A DNA stretch of 27,633 nt from positions 1 to 27,633 of the IMG/VR virus record IMGVR_UViG_3300021139_000110; one strand, 5' to 3'. Each line of letters opens with the position of its first letter. Within the stretch, counting starts at the first letter, position 1. Source of the stretch: a virus. The notes beneath the pieces were generated by a model, which had not been told where the DNA came from, did not search any database, and saw only the letters and a list, made by a program, of their open reading frames with translations. The translations under genes and the position numbers were made by a program. This document shows positions 16,250 through 23,937 of the stretch, one piece after another.

Positions 16250-17182
16250 TTACCTGATCCGACCAGCTCTACGAGCTTCTTTCCATGCTTGGTAACTACC
16301 ATGAAACTCACCATCTGAGCCTACTGGCGTTTCCATTGCACTTTCAGTTCCTCTAATAGGTCTAATCGGTGCAGGTGCTTTAGACTGCTTAACAACAGGC
16401 TTACTTGCAGCAACAACTGGAGCTTCTTTACGCTCAAATCGTGCTTCCAATTTCCCAATCTCTCTCAAGGCTTTGGAAAGTGGCATTGCTGCTACTTTCT
16501 CAGCGTACTCTTTATCTGATGCAAGCTCATATAGAATTTGTGGCCCTACATCGCTTTCCAAAATAGCATCTCTAATGTCGTTATGAACTTGAACATCAGC
16601 CGATCCTACTAAATCATCAAAATCAGGCAATTCTGCTTTCGCTTTGCTTAGTTTTTCAGTCCAAGTTTTTACTCTCTTGTCGTGTTCTTCTGCTGCTCTG
16701 CGATCTGCTTCTTGCTTGTCACGCTCGTACAACGCCTTTTCGGTTGACCATTCTGCCAATGCTTTTGCATATTCAAACGCATCGTCAAACTGTTCAGCTT
16801 TAGGTTCATCTCCAATCGGATCAACGGATTTAGGTTGAGTTGACCGACCTTCAAATTCTCTAAGTTTTGCTTCTAGAGCTTCTTTTTCAGCTTGAACTTG
16901 AGCAGCTTTTTCTTCTGCTTGTTTTCTTGCTTTAGTTAGCTCTGAAAACCGCTTTTCGAGTTTAGGATTTTGTTTCCGTTCCTCTGTTGCTTTCGTTTCA
17001 GGTTCATTATCTTGTTCACTCTCACCTTCCGCTTCTACAATCGGCTCTGCTTCTACAGGAGTTTCCTCAACTGCTTCTTCAGCCTCAACTGGAGCGTCAT
17101 CGGTAGCTAAACCAAGACGATTCATGTTCCATTCAACTAAATTTTCACTTGTTACTACGTTTCCTGCTTCACGATCTGACAT
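16250..17182 (-). CDS. Capsid scaffolding protein, P22 gp8-like
   Basis: This 310-aa protein matches P22 gp8 in length (303 aa), charge and position. Residues about 27-80 are highly acidic (a VEAEEAVEETPVEAEPIVEA stretch), and about 75-175 is a charged predicted coiled coil (FSELTKARKQAEEKAAQVQA, then RRAAEEHDKRVKTWTEKLSK). The last 15 residues (SYQAWKEARRAGRIR) form a short basic helix, as expected for the coat-binding C-terminus of P22-type scaffolds. It would guide coat assembly and leave before DNA packaging matures the shell. The start has a GAGGAAAA SD 7 nt upstream. The coat gene follows 27 nt later. Confidence 0.88.
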   Translation of the reverse strand: MSDREAGNVVTSENLVEWNMNRLGLATDDAPVEAEEAVEETPVEAEPIVEAEGESEQDNEPETKATEERKQNPKLEKRFSELTKARKQAEEKAAQVQAEKEALEAKLREFEGRSTQPKSVDPIGDEPKAEQFDDAFEYAKALAEWSTEKALYERDKQEADRRAAEEHDKRVKTWTEKLSKAKAELPDFDDLVGSADVQVHNDIRDAILESDVGPQILYELASDKEYAEKVAAMPLSKALREIGKLEARFERKEAPVVAASKPVVKQSKAPAPIRPIRGTESAMETPVGSDGEFHGSYQAWKEARRAGRIR

Positions 17183-17271
17183 GAGTTTTCCTCAAGATTT
17201 TTACCCAATGAACCCATTGGTAGGTCTTACAGCTATAGTTTTACTACACTAAAAAATACAGCGCAATATTA

Positions 17272-17493
17272 TTACAATAAATTAGATAAAGAAGTCATAC
17301 CTTGTTGAGGCTGCGAAACCATTGGATTTATCTGCTGAGGCTGTTGTTGATTTTGTGGTTGTGGAGCAGCCTTTTTTTGTGGCATATCGTACCACTCAGG
17401 CATATTGTAATTTTCGTCTTGGTAAAAATGCTGATGATTTGGAAATTGCTCCAAATAATCTTCCATTCCTAGTCCATTTTCTGATGTAGGCAT
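17272..17493 (-). CDS. Small Gln/Pro-rich protein, unknown
   Basis: This 73-aa protein starts at a TAATG overlap with the GP88-like gene. The N-terminal half is acidic and aromatic (MEDYLEQF...FYQDENYNMPEWYDMPQ); the C-terminal half is Gln/Pro-rich and probably disordered (PQPQNQQQPQQINPMVSQPQ). I recognise no family. An 89-nt untranslated gap separates it from the scaffold gene, the longest non-coding stretch in the capsid block apart from the terminator region. It could be a short assembly adaptor, but nothing in the sequence shows this. Confidence 0.6.
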   Translation of the reverse strand: MPTSENGLGMEDYLEQFPNHQHFYQDENYNMPEWYDMPQKKAAPQPQNQQQPQQINPMVSQPQQGMTSLSNLL

Positions 17494-18677
17494 TATTTCT
17501 CCACTTCTCCGTTATTGTTGAGAATGATATTTCCACGCTTTTGTTTGGCAATACGAACTTCTTTATTCATTGCAATTGGATTGCCTTCTTCGTCACGAGC
17601 TTGTTTTCCACCTTTCATTTTGAACTGTGGATCATAGTGAACAAAAAAGCCATTAGAGTTTTTAGCTGCTGTTTTATCGCCATGAGTTGCAGCTTTGCGA
17701 GCTAGACCGACAATTACGCCTTTTTCATCTAAAGGTCTGAAATCATGCTCATCGCCACTAATTACCTTATATTTCTTACCAGTTTCTTCGTCATGAACAG
17801 TTTCAGGAATAGCTTTTGAATGACTGAATGCCATCGCTACGTTTTGACCTTGTTCTAGCTTATTTCGCATGGAATGCCAGTTTTGATGCTCGTTATCTAT
17901 ATCAACTTTAACGCCATTAACTCCTGCTGGTTGGCTTACGCCTGTAGAGCTGTAAGTTAAATGATGATTAGGAGCAACTGGTTTGCTATTATTCTTGGTG
18001 TAATCGTAAAAAGTTACATCAGGATGAGCTTCCATTAACGATTGGAACATTTTAGGATGTAGGTCAGAAAGCACGTTTAATCGCACTCCTAAATGATTTC
18101 CTTCATATTCTGCAAGCGTTTTTGCTACTTGGATTTGATCATATAATCGAGTGGCAAATTCGCGAGGATTACGCAAAAGAGCTTGCGTTTTTTTGAAATT
18201 AGCTAATCGTGGCCCTAACATTGCTTCTAAATCACGACCACCACCAAATTGGAAATATCCTCCTGAAGTCTTGCCTAGACACTCTTTTTTGCATGACTTG
18301 GAATTTGGACAAGTATTAAACTTTCCTTCTTCATAAGCAGGAGAAAGCGATAATCCAGTAGTTTCTACGCCTCTACCATCAGGTAATTCAACTGCGCCTT
18401 TACCACCAGCTTTTTGGAGCTTACGGTTTTGGCTTAATAAATCGATGACTTTGCCTTCTTTATTGCGACCAATATGCGATGCCATAACTTCAGCAGCGTT
18501 TTTACTGTTCGCTACACGCTCTTTAGTTGGTAAAGAACGATGGTATGCAATAGCTGCATCAAATTCACGCTTTAGGTCGTTAATATTAGGTTGTGGATGC
18601 TGTTTTGACAGCATTCCACGTTTTTCCATCTCTTGACGGTTAAATTCTTCCCTGTTTTTACTGGTAACTGTAGCCAT
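17493..18677 (-). CDS. GP88-family cysteine-motif protein inside the capsid operon
   Basis: This 394-aa protein has the hallmarks of the GP88 (gene product 88) domain known from mycobacteriophages and other phages. LSLSPAYEEGKFNTCPNSKS precedes a C-x5-C-x3-C cluster (Cys123, Cys129, Cys133). Further on, GVRLNVLSDLHPKMFQSLME (197-216) and HPDVTFYDYTKN (218-229) match the family's VRIHDAGDFF and DVRFYAYTK blocks. The N-terminal 90 residues are charged and helical, and the C-terminus is basic. The family has no established biochemistry known to me; three clustered cysteines suggest metal or Fe-S binding, which is inference. It starts at the portal stop (adjoining at 18677) and sits between portal and scaffold, a place where P22 has no such gene. 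Confidence 0.75.
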   Translation of the reverse strand: MATVTSKNREEFNRQEMEKRGMLSKQHPQPNINDLKREFDAAIAYHRSLPTKERVANSKNAAEVMASHIGRNKEGKVIDLLSQNRKLQKAGGKGAVELPDGRGVETTGLSLSPAYEEGKFNTCPNSKSCKKECLGKTSGGYFQFGGGRDLEAMLGPRLANFKKTQALLRNPREFATRLYDQIQVAKTLAEYEGNHLGVRLNVLSDLHPKMFQSLMEAHPDVTFYDYTKNNSKPVAPNHHLTYSSTGVSQPAGVNGVKVDIDNEHQNWHSMRNKLEQGQNVAMAFSHSKAIPETVHDEETGKKYKVISGDEHDFRPLDEKGVIVGLARKAATHGDKTAAKNSNGFFVHYDPQFKMKGGKQARDEEGNPIAMNKEVRIAKQKRGNIILNNNGEVEK

Positions 18678-20758
18678 TAAATAGCTCTTTCTTCAGTTTC
18701 AATTGCAGCGCCTCGTCTAGCATTTGCATCAATATGCGCCAACAACAAAGCAAACTGACCTTTAATGTATTCAATTTCCTTAGCAGTATCAGCTTTGACA
18801 ACAGTATCTGTCTGTTTAGTCGTATCACGCATTTCTACATCATGAGAGTACGCTGTTTGTTTCATGAGTTCACGTTTAGTCATTTCAGCTTGTTTGACTT
18901 GCTCTATATCTTGGCGTTGTTTCATTGCCAATTGAAGCTGTTGAACTTGCTGCGTGAGCTGCTGAATTGTCTGCTTTCCTTGTGCAATTTGCATCTGAAC
19001 CATTGGTGGAATTTCAGATTTATCGTCAATTTGCGCCAATGGATTATTAATTGCTAAACGATCTGCAATTATGTCTGCGCCTGGGAAATCCATATTACGA
19101 ACAAACAGATCACCAGCAACTTGTACGAGCTGAGGATCTGCTGCAAACAGTTGTGTCATAGCTTCAACTGACTCTTGGCGTTTAGAATCATAGCCAGGTC
19201 CTGTATCCATAACCACGTCATAGCGACCAACGCTGGTGTCGTTTAGGATCTTTTCTACGCCATTTTCATCTTTTGAGCGCTGATTTAAAGTCACCAACTC
19301 AGGCTTTCCATCATCGCCAATAATGCGTAAAACACGCTCAGTATCGTAAATATGTGGAATTAAGTCCAACAAAATACGACCACAATAAGCAATAGAACGA
19401 GTCAAGTTGTCATAGAAATGGAAGTTGACCATATCTACTTGTTGCTGTTGACCTTGTAGCGCTTTACCTGAGATATTTCCATTTGGAAGTTCAGAAGGAT
19501 CATAAATACCGACCACAGCTTGCAAATCAGCGCTCATTCCTTGTAAAGCTGCCATTGCTCCAGTTGGAGGAGGCTCAGGTTGCATACGAGTTGGAGGAGG
19601 AGCTGGTTGACCAAGAATGTCTGTCTGCTTATATGTCAGATAAGACATAGACTTGATGTTAGCTTGCGCCCATTCGTTCTCATGACCTTCATCTTGACCT
19701 TCAGCCATAATCCATTTGGCTTTAGGTGCAAGAGCAACTGACTCTGTTAAGCTGGTTGCCCAATAGTTATACATACGCTGAGGATCTTTGGCATTACGAA
19801 CTACACCAAATTTCTTGCGTTTTGAGTCGATTGTTAGCTGAACGCCATAAACAGGAATAATTGGGATGTATTTACCAGCCCAAATGCCTTCTTCAAGGAT
19901 TTGCATTCCTGTGAGCTTGCACCAATGAATTTCCTTTTTATAGGAATCTCTGCGACTAACTTCAAAAATGCCAGCCAACTTCATCATTTCTTCATCAGGA
20001 AGTTCATCTGAATAAACGCTTGTACCATCAGAAAGCAGCACTAATGTTGCTTTTTTCTTAACGGTATAAAAGTATTCAGCAACTCGAATATCTTCCTTCA
20101 TTACCCATTCGTTGTTTGTATCGCCTGTTCCACGAGCGTTAAAGCCTTGATCAACTTCTGCATCAGGATATAAGGTCTTAAAGTTCTTTTTGCTCATCAA
20201 AGTGGTAATTAGCACTTTTTCAGCATCTGAACCATCAGGAAGCAACGAGTTGGGATCAAAATAGACCGTAAATGGATTTTCGATAGGTCTGATGTAGATT
20301 TCCTGCTCAAAAGAGTCAGGAGAAATGTAGTCTGTAGCCACTCGGAAATAACCAAATCCCATTGTTACTGCGTATTTAAACGCCTCATCGTATGCGTGAT
20401 CAGCATTGGATTGGGTTTCGATATGTCTACAAACTCCTGTCAGAATCTCTGCTACTTTGGCATCAGATTCATTATTCATTCCATGCACTTTAATGCGTGG
20501 TCTTTGCTGGCGCTGCTGGTTACAAATTTGATTGATGTAAGCAGCGAGCTTATTAATCGTTAGGCAAGGTCTAGCTTCTAAATTGCGACTATTTTGCGTT
20601 TCGACAGGCCATTGATCTGATCCCAATCCAAATCGTAAATCGTCTAGCGCCTCAGCTCTATTATTGGAATCAACATCGGAACATAGTCGGAGGAACTGTT
20701 TTGCTTCCTCGATACGACCATCATCTTCCATATCGTTTATTGCATCATAATCTGCCAT
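18677..20758 (-). CDS. Portal protein, P22 gp1-like
   Basis: This 693-aa protein is near P22 portal length (725 aa). Family features include the N-terminal AKQFLRLCSDVDSNNRAEAL and DQWPVETQNSRNLEARPCLT, then NKLAAYINQICNQQRQQRPR, a DEAFKYAVTMGFGYFRVATD segment, and IRPIENPFTVYFDPNS. The C-terminal 130 residues are Gln-rich and helical (QQLTQQVQQLQLAMKQRQDI), like the alpha-helical barrel of the P22 portal that projects into the capsid. It forms the dodecameric vertex for DNA entry, binds TerL during packaging and gp4 afterwards. It starts 2 nt after the large terminase stop. In the order TerS-TerL-portal-scaffold-coat, only the GP88-like and 73-aa genes interrupt the P22 plan. Confidence 0.93.
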   Translation of the reverse strand: MADYDAINDMEDDGRIEEAKQFLRLCSDVDSNNRAEALDDLRFGLGSDQWPVETQNSRNLEARPCLTINKLAAYINQICNQQRQQRPRIKVHGMNNESDAKVAEILTGVCRHIETQSNADHAYDEAFKYAVTMGFGYFRVATDYISPDSFEQEIYIRPIENPFTVYFDPNSLLPDGSDAEKVLITTLMSKKNFKTLYPDAEVDQGFNARGTGDTNNEWVMKEDIRVAEYFYTVKKKATLVLLSDGTSVYSDELPDEEMMKLAGIFEVSRRDSYKKEIHWCKLTGMQILEEGIWAGKYIPIIPVYGVQLTIDSKRKKFGVVRNAKDPQRMYNYWATSLTESVALAPKAKWIMAEGQDEGHENEWAQANIKSMSYLTYKQTDILGQPAPPPTRMQPEPPPTGAMAALQGMSADLQAVVGIYDPSELPNGNISGKALQGQQQQVDMVNFHFYDNLTRSIAYCGRILLDLIPHIYDTERVLRIIGDDGKPELVTLNQRSKDENGVEKILNDTSVGRYDVVMDTGPGYDSKRQESVEAMTQLFAADPQLVQVAGDLFVRNMDFPGADIIADRLAINNPLAQIDDKSEIPPMVQMQIAQGKQTIQQLTQQVQQLQLAMKQRQDIEQVKQAEMTKRELMKQTAYSHDVEMRDTTKQTDTVVKADTAKEIEYIKGQFALLLAHIDANARRGAAIETEERAI

Positions 20759-20760
20759 AT

Positions 20761-22062
20761 TTATCCCATCCAGCTTCCTGCTGGCGCATAATTTTTCTTA
20801 ACTGGTCTTGGCTTACGAGGCTCATTGACCATTAAACCCAACATTCGGAACGCATCAGCACCATGACTGTATTGATCGTGAACTGGCTTTTGACTAAACA
20901 TTCCAGTTTCAGGATCTACGTCATAGCGATAATGTCGCAAACAGTTTAATCCATCTTCGCATTTTTGCCTATCAAAATAGCATTTATTGAAGATGGTTCG
21001 AGCTGCGTTGATTGAGTCAACAACTGGAACTCGCTCAAGAATCTGTATTTTTGCTCCTGAAGCTCGGAATATCTCTTCAATAGACCTTCCAGTTCCCAAG
21101 TTTTTAGCTGCTGCATCGTGAGGCAAATAGTGCGTGTCGTAGACATAACCAAATTTCTGTATTTCTGCTAAATACCAGCTAATCGTTTGCTGGTTGTTTT
21201 CTAAATATCGAATGATATGGATAGACTGACCTATGAACTGGAAGAAAAATATGCTCGTATTATCAGCCCAACCGAGATCCCACACCGTAAAAACAGGCTT
21301 GGTTGCATCGTAAGGAACATTGGTAATCCTACCGTCAATCTCAGCAAACTCGACTTGTTTGCCAAATACAGCTCCGTCAACCTGACTTCTTGGAATGCCT
21401 TCCCATACGTTAGCGTAAGCTGCTGGATCTCGTGCCTTAAGCGCTCTGCGTTCAAAATCAAGCACTTGTGGAAAGTAAGGATTGTCTTTGTAGTCTACCT
21501 TTACGACCACCGAATTCTCAGGTGGAGATACAACAAAGCGCTTCCAAGTTTCGTCAGTAGGCAGCTCAGGATTGAAGGAAACCCAAATCTCTGAGCCTTC
21601 TTTACGGATCGTAGGAATAAGAACTTGCCAAGAATTTGAGCTAACTGAGCTTGCTTCCTCTACCCAACAAATATCGATTCCTTCGATAGATTTTACGTTG
21701 TTGGTATTATTTTTAATACCTACAAAGATGAATTCCGTTCCATTTTTGCCTCTAATGCTGGTCTGCGTGATCTCATAGAATGACTGCATTCCAAGCTCGT
21801 AGATTTGGTCTGAGAGCAGCTTATGCACCGAATCCTTCATAGAAGTCATGAATTCGCGAGCGCAGAGTATGCGTAAAGGCTTTCTTGTTCCTTTAGCTAG
21901 TAAAGCTCGTGCGAAACACCAGCTTTTTGCACCGCCTCTTCCACCATAATAAATTCTGTAACGAGCTGAAGGAGGATCAAACAATCCTTCAAACTTTCGT
22001 GGAAAGCGTATCTTAGATACGATCTCTTCAATCGGAGTCGATGAATCTTGCTGGATCTGCAT
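20761..22062 (-). CDS. Terminase large subunit, P22 gp2-like
   Basis: The 433-aa protein carries both terminase domains. ATPase: Walker A GGRGGAKSW (40-48), Walker B IDICWVEEA (129-137, with the Glu pair) and the coupling motif SFNPE (162-166). RNase-H-like nuclease: FTVWDLGWADNTS (258-270) with Asp262 and Asp267, the LPHDAA segment, and HGADAFRMLGLM near the C-terminus supplying the last acidic residue. It cuts concatemeric DNA and drives it into the procapsid. It starts 35 nt inside the small-subunit gene with no clear SD, so it is probably translated by coupling. The relatives suggest headful packaging, but the sequence does not prove it. Confidence 0.95.
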   Translation of the reverse strand: MQIQQDSSTPIEEIVSKIRFPRKFEGLFDPPSARYRIYYGGRGGAKSWCFARALLAKGTRKPLRILCAREFMTSMKDSVHKLLSDQIYELGMQSFYEITQTSIRGKNGTEFIFVGIKNNTNNVKSIEGIDICWVEEASSVSSNSWQVLIPTIRKEGSEIWVSFNPELPTDETWKRFVVSPPENSVVVKVDYKDNPYFPQVLDFERRALKARDPAAYANVWEGIPRSQVDGAVFGKQVEFAEIDGRITNVPYDATKPVFTVWDLGWADNTSIFFFQFIGQSIHIIRYLENNQQTISWYLAEIQKFGYVYDTHYLPHDAAAKNLGTGRSIEEIFRASGAKIQILERVPVVDSINAARTIFNKCYFDRQKCEDGLNCLRHYRYDVDPETGMFSQKPVHDQYSHGADAFRMLGLMVNEPRKPRPVKKNYAPAGSWMG

Positions 22063-22513
22063 CGATAAATGAGATTTCTACACCTTTGAGAAGAGGAGCG
22101 CCATCAGCTCCAGTAATCTCTTGGCGTATTTTTTCAGAGTATTTCTTAGGAAAGCGAGCAGCCATTGATCTAGACCATAATCCAGTATTCAATTTCTCTC
22201 CTTCCTTTGACTCAACTAGGTAGCTTTGAGCCATATCTTCCCACCAAGCGCACTCTAATGCTTGAGCTTCTCTTAAGGCGTGAAAAAATTCCTCATGAGT
22301 ATCTCTCCAATTGCATAAAGTTCTATAAGAAACATGGAGTTGCGATGCCATTTGCTCAAATGACTTACCTTTAGCTCCTAGTTCTATTACTTTCTCGCAA
22401 TAGCTAGGATCATAAAGAGTTGGTCTACCTACAGGATTTGGTGCTACAAGCTCTCCTACTCCTATTTGTGGAGCTAAATTAGGAACTGAGAGAGCCGTAG
22501 CTACTTCCGACAT
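22028..22513 (-). CDS. Terminase small subunit
   Basis: The 161-aa protein has a GRPTLYDPSYCEKVIEL segment (29-45) followed by a helix-turn-helix (SFEQMASQLHVSYRTLCNWR, about 51-70) and an HEEFFHALREAQALECAWWE oligomerisation helix (73-92). This is the usual DNA-recognition unit of Sf6/P22-neighbourhood small terminases. It would recognise the packaging site and recruit the large subunit. The ATG shares one base with the upstream stop (TGATG), and the large-subunit gene begins inside its 3' end. A pac site often lies within this gene, but I cannot point to it from sequence alone. Confidence 0.88.
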   Translation of the reverse strand: MSEVATALSVPNLAPQIGVGELVAPNPVGRPTLYDPSYCEKVIELGAKGKSFEQMASQLHVSYRTLCNWRDTHEEFFHALREAQALECAWWEDMAQSYLVESKEGEKLNTGLWSRSMAARFPKKYSEKIRQEITGADGAPLLKGVEISFIDADPARFIDSD

Positions 22514-22740
22514 CAGGCTACGTTTTGTTCAGCAGTAACTTTAGGAGTACCCAATACTACTGGTGTATCGTCTTGCGCTGGAGTTGCAGCTACTACTGAT
22601 GCTGCTTGAATAGCTTGGACTTGAGGAATAGCTTGTCCTCTGATCTTGGCGATAAGCATAGCTACCTTATCATGAGCTTGAGTTCCTAGAGCTTGTAAGA
22701 TCATTTCTACTTCTGCAATATCGTGGTTTAGGTTAATCAT
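22513..22740 (-). CDS. Small conserved phage protein upstream of terminase
   Basis: The 75-aa protein begins MINLNHDIAEVEMILQALGT, with AHDKVAMLIAKIRGQAIPQV next, so a short amphipathic helical N-terminal half is followed by an Ala/Val/Thr-rich tail that looks disordered. A two-helix protein of this type, with an NHDIAEVExIL start and a KVAxLIxKIxxQ end, is familiar from other phage genomes near packaging or non-structural genes, without known function. The start forms an ATGA overlap with the 48-aa gene before it; its stop overlaps TerS by one base. Function unknown. Confidence 0.65.
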   Translation of the reverse strand: MINLNHDIAEVEMILQALGTQAHDKVAMLIAKIRGQAIPQVQAIQAASVVAATPAQDDTPVVLGTPKVTAEQNVA

Positions 22741-22883
22741 TTCTTTTTACCTTTCTTTTTTTCTGCTTCACGTTTCTCGGAATAGGCAATTGCCAAAGCC
22801 TGAGCTTTTGGTTTTCCTGCTTTCAGCTCTTCCTTCAAATTCGAAACAAAAGCCTTTTTAGTGGTTGATTTTTTTAGTGGCAT
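22737..22883 (-). CDS. Very small lysine-rich phage protein (48 aa)
   Basis: This short gene encodes MPLKKSTTKKAFVSNLKEEL, then KAGKPKAQALAIAY and a Lys/Glu tail ending KKKGKKK. It has a clear SD (AGGAA, about 8 nt before ATG), overlaps the preceding gene by 26 nt and the following one by ATGA, which tiles the gap exactly. Small basic proteins of the type MPLKKxxSxxxxSxNxxExxxAGKPxxQAxAIA are common in phages and have no assigned function. The charge (about 16 Lys) suggests nucleic-acid contact, which is inference. Too short for most gene finders, it is supported by SD, overlaps and family resemblance. Confidence 0.8.
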   Translation of the reverse strand: MPLKKSTTKKAFVSNLKEELKAGKPKAQALAIAYSEKREAEKKKGKKK

Positions 22884-23094
22884 TTTTAGCTTTCCTAGTG
22901 GTTGCCTTCTTTAAAGCTGGTTTTTTAACAGGAAATTCAGCTAATTTCTCTCCTTCAGGTAAATTCCATCCAAAGCTGTATTTCACTTCTAAGTTGTCGC
23001 ACTTCATTTCATGCATTTGGGTTTTATACCAACCAAAATGAGCCATTATCTTTTCAAATAATGATGCTCCATCAACTAATTCGATCTTACTCAT
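22858..23094 (-). CDS. Small protein with basic tail, unknown
   Basis: The 78-aa protein has a folded-looking N-terminal part (MSKIELVDGASLFEKIMAHF...CDNLEVKYSFGWNLPEGEKL) and a Lys/Ala/Thr-rich basic tail (KKPALKKATTRKAKNATKK), reminiscent of histone-like disordered tails that bind nucleic acid. It starts at an ATGA overlap with the GroES-like gene with an AAGGA SD, and its 3' end overlaps the 48-aa gene. I do not recognise a family. Together with the 48-aa protein it makes a pair of adjacent small basic proteins directly upstream of the packaging genes. Confidence 0.65.
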   Translation of the reverse strand: MSKIELVDGASLFEKIMAHFGWYKTQMHEMKCDNLEVKYSFGWNLPEGEKLAEFPVKKPALKKATTRKAKNATKKINH

Positions 23095-23405
23095 GCTAAT
23101 TCCTTATCTTGAATAAAACAAACGTCTTGCCAACTCATGATGAGATAGCGTTCATTATCCTCGAAATACTCAGTAAATTTCAAATATTCGTCTTTCGAGT
23201 CCTTTGCCATTGTTCCAAATCGAACAAATGATCCAACTTCTACTGGCATTGCTTCTCTACGACCATTAGGCAATTTCTTACCAGCTCCTACCGCTACTAC
23301 CGTTCCCATGTTGTCAACTTCGTTCATAACTACTTGAATTATTTGACTTTTTACTCTTTCAATTGGCTTTACTACTATTTTATCGCCCATTGGTTTCAGG
23401 TTCAT
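23091..23405 (-). CDS. GroES-like co-chaperonin (Cpn10)
   Basis: This 104-aa protein has the length and pattern of Cpn10. The start LKPMGDKIVVKP (residues 3-14) matches LKPLGDRVVVKP, and the MGTVVAVGAGKKLPNGR segment (33-49) matches the GxVxAVGxGxxxxxG core. It continues with MPVEVGSFVRFGTMA (53-67) and ends YLIMSWQDVCFI (87-98), matching YLIMREDDILAV. The mobile-loop region (about 18-32) reads VKSQIIQVVMNEVDN; IIQVV would be the GroEL-binding hydrophobic patch in place of IVL. Like T4 gp31 it could replace host GroES so that GroEL folds phage proteins, perhaps coat. It overlaps both neighbours by a few bases. The family call rests on alignment by eye; function is inferred. Confidence 0.8.
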   Translation of the reverse strand: MNLKPMGDKIVVKPIERVKSQIIQVVMNEVDNMGTVVAVGAGKKLPNGRREAMPVEVGSFVRFGTMAKDSKDEYLKFTEYFEDNERYLIMSWQDVCFIQDKELA

Positions 23406-23581
23406 TATTGGATTCCATGAATTGAATAAGGTTCAGATTTGTTGTGTCTTTGCGTGTAATCAACTATTTCCATTATGTTATTCAAGATTTTGGCAGCTAA
23501 ATCGTCACCATTAGTCTTGCAAATGAACTCGACTTCACCATTGTCATCAACTTCTATCGTGATATGCGCTACCGAACTCAT
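23405..23581 (-). CDS. Small acidic protein (58 aa), unknown
   Basis: This short gene fills the space between the zinc/AT-hook gene and the GroES-like gene. It starts at an ATGA overlap and ends at a TAATG overlap, so the tiling is exact on both sides. The peptide starts MSSVAHITIEVDDNGEVEFI, continues CKTNGDDLAAKILNNIMEIV and ends SIHGIQ. A beta hairpin followed by one helix is a plausible fold. I recognise no family. Perfect tiling and in-frame length make it a real gene with good probability. Confidence 0.7.
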   Translation of the reverse strand: MSSVAHITIEVDDNGEVEFICKTNGDDLAAKILNNIMEIVDYTQRHNKSEPYSIHGIQ

Positions 23582-23874
23582 TGAGGATGCTTTCTTGGTC
23601 TGCCTTTCGGCTTAGGAATGACCGTTCCAGCCTCTTGAATGACTTGTTTACGCTTGATTTTCTCTTCTTCGCTTAGTTCGGAGGCAATTTCCAAGTCATG
23701 AACCATATGTTTTATGACAGGAGGAGGAATGACCTTAGAAAACTCACCACACCAATCGGTGCTATGGTGGTTTTTGTATTCAGGAAAACGTCTGCAAGTT
23801 CCCATGATATTGCTTTCAGCATCATAGAAATATATACAGTTACTGCATGAATCTTTAGAATTACTTCCAGCCAT
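23578..23874 (-). CDS. Small zinc-cluster protein with AT-hook
   Basis: The 98-aa protein has four cysteines in a pattern like a small zinc ribbon: CSNC (10-13), GTCRRFP (25-31) and DWCGEF (40-45). The C-terminus reads IPKPKGRPRKHPQ, whose KGRPRK core is an AT-hook that binds the minor groove of AT-rich DNA. I chose the ATG at 23874 because it has a strong SD (GGAG, 5 nt spacer). The in-frame ATG at 23925 has none, lies in a hairpin and would add 17 residues. A DNA-binding regulatory or nucleoid role is inference; the AT-rich genome would offer many targets. The next gene starts at its stop (ATGA). Confidence 0.75.
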   Translation of the reverse strand: MAGSNSKDSCSNCIYFYDAESNIMGTCRRFPEYKNHHSTDWCGEFSKVIPPPVIKHMVHDLEIASELSEEEKIKRKQVIQEAGTVIPKPKGRPRKHPQ

Positions 23875-23902
23875 TAGTTCTCCGTTTACTAATTGGTTAG
23901 AG

Positions 23903-23937
23903 ATGCCCAGTTCACGTCTGGGCATTTCGTTTTTTAC
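23903..23937 (+). other. Strong hairpin with T-run on plus strand
   Basis: A perfect 8-bp stem (ATGCCCAG/CTGGGCAT, 23903-23910 and 23918-23925) with a 7-nt loop lies between two minus-strand genes. The plus strand continues TTCGTTTTTT, the form of an intrinsic terminator. Plus is antisense to the operon here; on the minus strand the hairpin has no T-run. It may stop antisense transcription or act as an mRNA processing or stability element. Confidence 0.55.

Noticed and set aside
17183-17271. Possible promoter in the gap before the scaffold gene
   Set aside because: TTGCGC and TAAAAC at 17 nt are weak matches in AT-rich DNA; too poor to list as a feature.
22028-22513. A defined pac site within the small terminase gene
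   Set aside because: Likely by analogy with P22, but no sequence signal distinguishes it here.
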